Shown: piece after piece, positions 42,600-47,599 of the stretch
Layout of the letters: every line of letters starts with the position of its first letter
How positions within the stretch are numbered: position 1 is the stretch's first letter
NCBI RefSeq assembly: GCF_019511445.1
Contig: NZ_JAEUAN010000033.1
Location: forward strand, 1-47,599
Direction of reading: 5' to 3'
Source of the DNA: Aliirhizobium wenxiniae
GTDB lineage: Bacteria; Pseudomonadota; Alphaproteobacteria; Rhizobiales; Rhizobiaceae
Length of the DNA: 47,599 nucleotides
The notes under the pieces: model-generated
What the model was told of the DNA's origin: nothing
Seen by the model: the letters and a program-made list of their open reading frames with translations, nothing else
Database searches by the model: none
Position numbers and translations under genes: made by a program

Positions 42600-43001
42600 T
42601 CACACTTCCCATGGATTGATCACGGCTGCGCCTGTGTCCTCAAAGTCCTTAACGTTGCGAGTGACGAGGATCAGATCATGGACAATTGCAGTGGCTGCGA
42701 TCAGCCCGTCGATGTCGCCGCGCGGACGGATCGCGGCGATGCGTCCCCATTCGACTGAGATCTTGTCGGTCACCGTGAGGATGCGGTCAGCATGATCGTG
42801 GCGCAGCTTGCGCAGCCATTCAGTAAGATGTGCCGCAGCCTTGAGATCTGTTTTTTGTTTCAAGGCAATACCGCGCATGATCTCACCAAGCGTCAGCGCA
42901 CTCAAATGGACGCTGAGAGGATCGACCGAGCGCAGCCAGGACACTGCCTGCGGGGTGCCCCGCCTTGCCTCCGAGACGATATTCGTATCCACTAGATACA
43001 T
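42600..43001 (-). CDS. vapC: VapC-type PIN-domain toxin
   Basis: 133 residues. PIN nuclease core with acidic residues in LVDTNIVSE (Asp5), LGEIMRG (Glu) and GDIDGLIAATA (Asp pair), ending VKDFEDTGAAVINPW. VapC toxins cleave tRNA or rRNA when free of antitoxin. Its start overlaps the antitoxin stop by one base. Confidence 0.93.
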   Translation of the reverse strand: MYLVDTNIVSEARRGTPQAVSWLRSVDPLSVHLSALTLGEIMRGIALKQKTDLKAAAHLTEWLRKLRHDHADRILTVTDKISVEWGRIAAIRPRGDIDGLIAATAIVHDLILVTRNVKDFEDTGAAVINPWEV

Positions 43002-43255
43002 TAGAAGGCCACGTCGCGGCTTGAGACTTTCGCCCGCGCATCGACCGCGTCGGTGAAGGCCTCATCCCAAGGCGGACCGGTGAGCAGGTCATCGACCAAG
43101 GTTGGTCGTCCTGCGCGCAAAGCGTCATAGTCTTTTGCGGACAAGACAACGGCTGTGCGCTCGCCACGCACGGTTATCTCTTGCGGGCCTTCAAAGCGGG
43201 CTTTTTGCACTACTTTCGAAAATTGGTTTTTAGCGTCCTGCAGCTGCCAATCCAT
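43001..43255 (-). CDS. Antitoxin of the Phd/YefM family
   Basis: 84 residues. The WQLQDAKNQFSKVVQKA start, EITVRGERTAVVLSAKDYDAL and the flexible C-terminus (DEAFTDAVDARAKVSSRDVAF) are typical. The N-terminal part binds DNA and represses the operon; the C-terminal part neutralises the VapC partner. First gene of a three-gene unit antitoxin-vapC-integrase. Confidence 0.92.
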   Translation of the reverse strand: MDWQLQDAKNQFSKVVQKARFEGPQEITVRGERTAVVLSAKDYDALRAGRPTLVDDLLTGPPWDEAFTDAVDARAKVSSRDVAF

Positions 43256-43482
43256 GAATCTGCTCCGATCTAGCTAGGCTGTCTAGCCACAGTAGCGCCA
43301 TTCTCCATTTTCTGAAAGCGGTGAAATGCGCGTTTAGAAGTAGAATCTTGGCGTTCGTCGCGGATCCAGTAAGAATAGCAATGACGTCCGGTAATTTAAG
43401 AATATCGGACGTTTTAAATCGGCGACGAGCCGTGCGGTTATAATCGATAATGCTAGCTAACCGCGCATCTGATTTACAACTG

Positions 43483-44055
43483 GAGCATGGATTCGCTCGC
43501 GCCACCTCCTCCAAACGCCCCCGCTTGGTCAGCCGCGAGACGTTGGCGCAGGTGGTGGGCAAGGATTGCAGCATCGATCTTCTAATTGACGATCTCATCG
43601 AGGAGTTGCGAGATCGGCCATACTAAGTCGTGTCAGTGGCCGGCGGTTGGCAGCATCGGTCCCGGCCGCGTTTCGCCGACAGCATCCGCGCATCATCGGC
43701 GCCAACGCGGGGAGGGGCGGCGGCACTGTCGGAGTTCGAGGCGATGGTGCTGATGTCAGTAGGCTACTTCCAACCTGTCACACGCGGAGAGCTCTCGAAA
43801 ATCTTCGGCAGGGAGGTCAGCCGTGACGTCATCGGCAATCTGCGCGGTGCGGGTTATATCGGTTCCGGGCCACGCAGTCCGACGCCAGGCGCGCCCTATA
43901 CCTATGTGACCACGCAGGATTTCCTGTCGGCATTCGGCATGGAGACGTTGCGCGATCTCCCGGATGTTGAAGCGCTTGAAGATGCGGGATTGCTCAGCCG
44001 GCAGGCTGTACAGAATGAGCCGTTGCCTGTCGAGGCAGGCGACGAGGAAGAGTAA
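43483..44055 (+). pseudogene. ScpB-like condensin accessory gene with an in-frame stop
   Basis: One frame reads RLVSRETLAQVVGKDCSIDLLIDDLIEELRDRPY, a TAA stop at 43624, then VVSVAGGWQHRSRPRFADSIRAS to the end at 44055. Rhizobial ScpB-like proteins normally have Tyr-Glu here, so the TAA probably arose from a Glu codon. The N-terminus upstream of RLVSRE has no start and looks degraded. The part after the stop (43630-44055, GTG start, winged helix with FQPVTRGELSKIFGREVSRDVIG) could still be made as a 141-residue protein. Confidence 0.75.
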
Positions 44056-44109
44056 GTTCGCTACCTCGTGCAGGATTTGCAGTTATCTTTTTGCGTCGGC
44101 TCGGCTCGA

Positions 44110-44688
44110 TCATCGCAGCTTGCCGATGTCGCGTCGAAGAATGGCTGAAAAGTTCTTCAGCCCACCTTGCTCCAGCGCCTCCACAAATGCTTCGATCGAT
44201 GGGGCGGTCTTGCGCGGGTTGCGGCGCGCACTTGCGACGCTAGAGATCGATTCGTCGGGAAACGCTGCGTTGAGATCGGACAGGAAATCGTCTGGTGACT
44301 GGCTGATCACACCGTCGGGACCGAGATTGTGTGCTGGAAAATCCTTAAGGTTCCAAGTGACGATTACGGAAGCTTTTCCGGCGATGGCGGCCGCGAGCAC
44401 ATACCGGTCGCCTGGGTCTGGTAGCTTAAGGTCATCTACCAACGGCCGGTAGTGTGTGACGTCCGCTTCCGGTAGTACGGCTTTCATCCTGCCCCGCGTG
44501 GCGATCAGACGCCCGATAAACAAGGACGGCGTGTTGGCGGCGAGATTGCGGATCCACTCGTCATGGATATCGTCGCTCCAGCGAGCCTCGACGAGACCGT
44601 CGAAGGCGCACTGGATAAGGACGTTAAGGAGGTGGAATAGATATAGGACGCAGGCATCATAGACCGCGACGGGCGGTTTAGAGGCCAT
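44110..44688 (-). CDS. PIN-domain toxin of the larger VapC-like type
   Basis: 192 residues. The PIN core begins AVYDACVLYLFHL (Asp near residue 10), with LPDPGDRYVLAAAIAGKA and IVTWNLKDFP carrying the later acidic residues. A helical C-terminal extension (NPRKTAPSIEAFVEALEQGGL) is typical of the group paired with excisionase-like antitoxins. The start overlaps the upstream HTH gene by 11 bp, so they are coupled. Confidence 0.88.
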   Translation of the reverse strand: MASKPPVAVYDACVLYLFHLLNVLIQCAFDGLVEARWSDDIHDEWIRNLAANTPSLFIGRLIATRGRMKAVLPEADVTHYRPLVDDLKLPDPGDRYVLAAAIAGKASVIVTWNLKDFPAHNLGPDGVISQSPDDFLSDLNAAFPDESISSVASARRNPRKTAPSIEAFVEALEQGGLKNFSAILRRDIGKLR

Positions 44689-45034
44689 GGGTCTGAACGA
44701 GATCCTCAGTGTCTTCGGCAAGCAAGTCGATCGCTGCCTGCCTGGTGTCCAGCTTGGTTTTGAGGGAGAGCACATCCTTGAGCAACGCGCGCCGGTGTTT
44801 ACCGACGTAGCGGAACGGCAGATCGCCCCGGTCCATGCGGAGAACAACAAGTGGACGAGATATGCCAAGAACAGCCGACGCTTCGGTTGGGCTTAATTCC
44901 TGCTCTTCGGCCAGTACGGCAACGCGTTCGCCTCGTAGCATATGCGCCAGAAGCGCTTCAACTGCCGCAGCCGCTGCAGGCGGGATCGTTAGCCGCTGTC
45001 CTTCGCCGTGTTCGTGGCGAACGTGAAGTTCCAT
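44678..45034 (-). CDS. Excisionase-family HTH antitoxin
   Basis: 118 residues. A helical N-terminus (LTIPPAAAAAVEALLAHML) precedes a MerR/excisionase-type HTH (ELSPTEASAVLGISRPLVVLRMDRGDLPFRYVGKHRR) and a C-terminal helix that probably binds the toxin. ATG 45034 (MELHVRHE) is chosen; an in-frame ATG further upstream extends into the DUF72 relic. It forms a toxin-antitoxin pair with the overlapping PIN gene. Confidence 0.85.
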   Translation of the reverse strand: MELHVRHEHGEGQRLTIPPAAAAAVEALLAHMLRGERVAVLAEEQELSPTEASAVLGISRPLVVLRMDRGDLPFRYVGKHRRALLKDVLSLKTKLDTRQAAIDLLAEDTEDLVQTHGL

Positions 45035-45071
45035 CCTGTCGCCTAAGCACCCGCAAGCAGGAGGACCTGAA

Positions 45072-45318
45072 ATGTCAGTCATCGCCACTGAAGCCTGGTC
45101 CATTCCGAAAAGTGTGGCTGACCACGAGAGGGAAGTGGCCTGGCGCGATACGCGTCGGTCTTCGGTGGCGTCGAAATCAACTCGACTTTTTATCGTCGGC
45201 ACAAGACGTCAACTTTTGCGCGGTGGGCTGCGTCGGTAACGGACAGTTTTCGGTTCTCCGTGAAAATCCCCAAGGAGATAACCCACACCCGAGCGATGAA
45301 TGACACCCTGCCAGAAAA
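45072..45318 (+). pseudogene. N-terminal fragment of a DUF72 protein
   Basis: After SIPKSVADH in the first frame, a shift near 45138 leads to GLARYASVFGGVEINSTFYRRHKTSTFARWAASVTDSFRFSVKIPKEITH, the conserved TIM-barrel start of DUF72. Only about 80 of roughly 250 residues remain. Confidence 0.82.
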
Positions 45319-45319
45319 C

Positions 45320-45433
45320 ATGGTCCTGTCTAATCGTGACAAGGCTCAACATTCTAATGAACGTGGATTGGACGGAAAGCGGGTCCTGTCCGAGCAGCTT
45401 CAGGACCACGACGCCAATAAAGATCTGGCTTGA
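45320..45433 (+). CDS. Possible very small hydrophilic protein (37 aa)
   Basis: A short ORF (NRDKAQHSNERGLDGKRVLSEQLQDHDANKDLA) in frame with the end of the DUF72 relic. The composition resembles short polar stress proteins of rhizobia. The ribosome site is weak, so it may be only a relic. Confidence 0.35.
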   Translation: MVLSNRDKAQHSNERGLDGKRVLSEQLQDHDANKDLA

Positions 45434-45445
45434 AAGGCTACCGAA

Positions 45446-45623
45446 ATGAACAGCAAACTTCCGCCCGTACCAGATGCGAACCGCAGTCCTAAGGGAACTG
45501 GCTCATCGCCCACCCCAAAGCAAGGTCTTCCCGCGAAAGACGAAGCCGAGAATCCGGACAATTGGCAAGCAAGGCAATAGCAAGGTGAACACGACCGGTC
45601 AGAGCTATCAGCAGGATCGCTGA
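45446..45623 (+). pseudogene. Small Pro/Asn-rich protein gene with a late frameshift
   Basis: The ORF (45446-45580) begins NSKLPPVPDANRSPKGTG, a start I associate with a common short rhizobial protein that ends in a YQQDR-like tail. That tail (GNSKVNTTGQSYQQDR) is present in another frame and ends at 45623, so an indel near 45565 has cut it off. The truncated 44-residue product might still be made. Confidence 0.6.
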
Positions 45624-45817
45624 AATCTGTCGTCTGCGCGAAGCAGAAGCACCTATCGCGAAGGCATTATCTGCCTACCGCCGACCCGGTCTGACGTCAG
45701 GGAGATCTCCAGGCAGTCAGGGCGCCGACTAAAAATGCTTGGAGCGCGAAACGTATAAACTCTGCGAGGAGCGGTATGTACGGTAGCGGACTAATTCCCG
45801 GTTGCAGACAGAGATCA

Positions 45818-45842
45818 GGAACAATCGCGAGAGGCGTGTGTT
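45818..45842 (+). promoter_or_regulatory. EcfG-type promoter of the sigma-factor gene
   Basis: GGAAC (45818-45822), 16 bases, TGTT (45839-45842) followed by C, 24 bp before ATG 45866. It suggests autoregulation or control by a second EcfG. Confidence 0.8.
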
Positions 45843-45865
45843 CAGGTGCAAACGGGAGACACCAG

Positions 45866-46351
45866 ATGTGCGGCAACAACAATATCGAAGCAGAGCTGCT
45901 TGAGCTACTACCGGCGCTTCAGAAATTCGCGCGTCGGTTTTATTCCTCACAAAGCGACATTGATGATCTTGTGCAGGACACATTGGTGAAAGTGTTGAGC
46001 AACCTCGACAAGTTCGAAGAAGGCACTCGGCTCAGGTCGTGGATGTTTACGATCATGCGGAACACCTTCTGCACGCGCTTCGGCCTTTCAAAACGCGAGC
46101 ATGTTGGAATGGATGACGTTCTGGGCCAGAAAGCTAGCGTACAGCCTGAGCAGGAATGGTCACTGCGCGGGCAGGAGCTGGAGAAGGCACTCGCGGCGCT
46201 CCCAAAGGCCAACCGCGATGCGATCAGGATCGTCTTTATTGAGGGCGAAAGTTACGAAGAGGCTGCGAGACGATTCAACTGCCCGATCGGTACGGTGAAG
46301 AGCCGCGTCAACAGGGCTCGGGAGCGAATAACCGAGAGGCTCAACACCTAA
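45866..46351 (+). CDS. ECF sigma factor, EcfG-like (general stress response)
   Basis: 161 residues. Sigma region 2 (about 20-85) has IDDLVQDTLVKVLSNLDKF and LRSWMFTIMRNTF; region 4 (about 100-155) has LAALPKANRDAIRIVFIEG, YEEAARRFNCPIGTVKSRVNRARERI. The layout fits the ECF15/EcfG group that directs GGAAC promoters. ATG 45866 is preferred because GGGAG lies 7 bases upstream and the site follows the promoter; an upstream in-frame ATG precedes the promoter. No nepR or phyR is next to it, unlike the main ecfG locus, so this is probably a second, accessory copy. Confidence 0.9.
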   Translation: MCGNNNIEAELLELLPALQKFARRFYSSQSDIDDLVQDTLVKVLSNLDKFEEGTRLRSWMFTIMRNTFCTRFGLSKREHVGMDDVLGQKASVQPEQEWSLRGQELEKALAALPKANRDAIRIVFIEGESYEEAARRFNCPIGTVKSRVNRARERITERLNT

Positions 46352-46355
46352 AGGC

Positions 46356-46751
46356 TCAGTTTAACGCGGCCCGGATATCATCTTCCCACAGCGCACGGGC
46401 AATCTTTGCCAGTTCTGTCGGCTTTTCGCAGAGCGCAAATCCGGTATACTCGACGGGAACGAACGCCCTATCGTATCCGGTTGCAAATACGAATGGGATG
46501 TTAAGTTCATCGAGCCGGTCAGCGACTGGGAAGACAAACTCATCTCCCAGATGAATATCCAGAATGGCAGCGTCGATCTCAGACGCTTCGATCAATTCCA
46601 TCGCATCCCGGACCGAGGCGACGGGGCCAACAACCTTCGCGCCGAGAGCGATGAGTTTTTGGCGGACCTCGTCCGCCAGGAAATACTCATCCTCAACCAC
46701 GAGGATGCGCTTTCCCTTAAATTTTGTCAGAATATCGGATGGTCCTGGCAA
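46356..46751 (-). CDS. Single-domain response regulator, FAT GUY family
   Basis: 131 residues. VVEDEYFLADEVR, Asp65 in AILDIHLGDE, the exact motif PFVFATGYD, and CEKP. FAT GUY receivers such as SdrG and MrrA pass phosphate within general-stress-response networks. The start is a TTG at 46751; no better codon precedes the conserved core. It converges with the sigma gene with only 4 bp between the stops. Confidence 0.9.
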   Translation of the reverse strand: MPGPSDILTKFKGKRILVVEDEYFLADEVRQKLIALGAKVVGPVASVRDAMELIEASEIDAAILDIHLGDEFVFPVADRLDELNIPFVFATGYDRAFVPVEYTGFALCEKPTELAKIARALWEDDIRAALN

Positions 46752-46959
46752 TATTTTTCGACTTTCTACCTGACACAGTTTCCAACCTGCTGCGTGCTGT
46801 TTGTTGATTCTAGTCCGTCACATCGGAGCATATCAGAGGCGAGTATGACATCGCGAAACTGTCTGGATGATGAATAGCTCTGCTACTCCGCAGGTCTGAT
46901 CGCTTTTGTTGTTGCCGGACGAAATGAGGCATTGAGAGAAGATCGTAGCTAGCGGCGCT

Positions 46960-47307
46960 TTAGAACATCTTCTCAAACGCGTCTACAATCTGGCGAACGC
47001 GGGTGGGCTTCTGGAGACGAGGTACTGCCGCGAACTGCGAGGGTATAAGTTCCAGATCGTATCCCGTCATGAACACGAACGGAATTCCTCGCATTGCAAG
47101 CGGCTCTGCCACCGCGAAGTCGGCGCCGCCGCCAAGATTGTTGTCCAACAGGGCCGCGGAGGGGGGATCCTCTGCAAGGACACGCAGAGCCTCATCCTTA
47201 TCGGCGCAGACCCCAAGGACGTGTGCTCGAGCGACTTCCAGCGATCGCGCCGTATCAGCCGCAAGGAAGTACTCGTCTTCGAGGACGAGGATACTCTTCC
47301 ACTGCAA
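46960..47307 (-). CDS. Single-domain response regulator, FAT GUY-like
   Basis: 115 residues. LVLEDEYFLAADTARSL, Asp55 in ALLDNNLGGG, PFVFMTGYD and LQKP. An in-frame stop lies directly before the TTG at 47307, so the gene begins there or slightly later. It is probably a paralogue of the receiver at 46356. No kinase is adjacent within the window. Confidence 0.88.
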   Translation of the reverse strand: MQWKSILVLEDEYFLAADTARSLEVARAHVLGVCADKDEALRVLAEDPPSAALLDNNLGGGADFAVAEPLAMRGIPFVFMTGYDLELIPSQFAAVPRLQKPTRVRQIVDAFEKMF

Positions 47308-47485
47308 TCAGTTGACTTCGGACATCCTTGGCTCTGACGCACATTTGCTGCTGTGCAGGTCAACGACGCACCGATCAACCGCGCTTGCAGAAGATCGAGT
47401 TTTGCTCTTCCGTGCATCTGGCGCTTAATGAGCTTCAAGCGTGTGATCTCTGATCTCGTTGAATTTGCCAGGAATGCAGGAGCGC

Positions 47486-47599
47486 CTAACGAGTTCCGCG
47501 CTGCTGCGAACCGTCGCGACCACCCTCCAGCCTAAGCCGGCGAAGGCGCTCAGTTTTTTCCGCGCGTAAGCGGCGTTCCTCTTCGGCTGCATCGGCCGC
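47486..47599 (-). CDS. C-terminal part of a small charged protein (cut by window edge)
   Basis: The open frame runs from the window edge to TAG at 47486-47488: EEERRLRAEKTERLRRLRLEG and so on. The Arg/Glu-rich helix resembles the tails of short uncharacterised rhizobial proteins. The start lies outside the window. Confidence 0.4.
   Translation of the reverse strand, partial: AADAAEEERRLRAEKTERLRRLRLEGGRDGSQQRGTR

Noticed and set aside
1..47599. CRISPR array, tRNA, rRNA or repABC-type replication genes
   Set aside because: I saw no regularly spaced repeats, no tRNA cloverleaf and no Rep-like proteins on either strand; absence by eye is not proof.

Overview
The window looks like an accessory-replicon segment (large plasmid, chromid or genomic island) of an alphaproteobacterium of the Rhizobiaceae type (Rhizobium, Agrobacterium or Neorhizobium relatives). 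The grounds are the family content: HWE and HisKA_2 histidine kinases, Usg, a DUF982 protein, a ROSE-type leader on a small heat-shock gene, CIRCE-controlled groESL, paired TIGR02587/TIGR02588 genes, DUF892 ferritin-like proteins, and an EcfG-type sigma factor with GGAAC promoters. I see no tRNA, rRNA, CRISPR array or replication gene.

Layout. 1-126 is the 3' end of an IS3-family element. 0.1-10 kb is a sensory block: an HWE kinase with a receiver, a LOV-domain (blue light) kinase with a receiver, a divergently transcribed bacteriophytochrome (red/far-red light), a lone PAS protein and a second HWE kinase. 10-14.6 kb is a protein-quality block: groES-groEL with a CIRCE operator, usg, hsp20 with an RNA-thermometer leader, and small proteins. 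14.7-17 kb is a chromate-resistance pair (chrB-chrA). 17.1-18.8 kb is insertion-sequence debris (IS21 istB joined to IS3 transposase) lying against a truncated HWE kinase. 19-24 kb is a stress block: a candidate sRNA, two TIGR membrane proteins, a string of very small membrane proteins, a SemiSWEET and a thioredoxin-reductase-like enzyme. 24-31.5 kb holds a KaiC-like ATPase with a receiver and a divergent HWE kinase, then a 930-residue HWE kinase with two receivers. 31.6-40.6 kb mixes stress genes (two DUF892 proteins, DUF6766, SDR-DoxX plus DUF2269) with many broken genes. 40.6-45.6 kb is a mobile/toxin-antitoxin block with a phosphoesterase, a tyrosine integrase, two PIN-toxin pairs and an scpB-like pseudogene. 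45.8-47.6 kb has an EcfG-type sigma factor and two receivers.

The unifying signal is one promoter pattern read directly from the sequence: GGAAC, exactly 16 bases, then TGTT, AGTT or GGTT. It occurs eleven times, each time a short distance upstream of a gene, a pseudogene or a terminator-ended RNA. This fits the general stress response sigma factor EcfG (RpoE2/RpoE4 in rhizobia), and the window's own EcfG-like sigma gene carries one. I infer that much of the right-hand 28 kb is a general-stress-response regulon island, fed by light- and PAS-sensing HWE/HisKA_2 kinases and single-domain receivers of the 'FAT GUY' type. The most novel item is a predicted compact RNA of about 77 nt at 19105-19181 on the minus strand, with its own EcfG-type promoter, a C-rich loop and a strong intrinsic terminator.

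The right half is decaying: at least ten genes there have frameshifts, nonsense codons or truncations, including a second copy of the thioredoxin-reductase-like gene. All functional statements rest on motifs and family knowledge; no searches were run.
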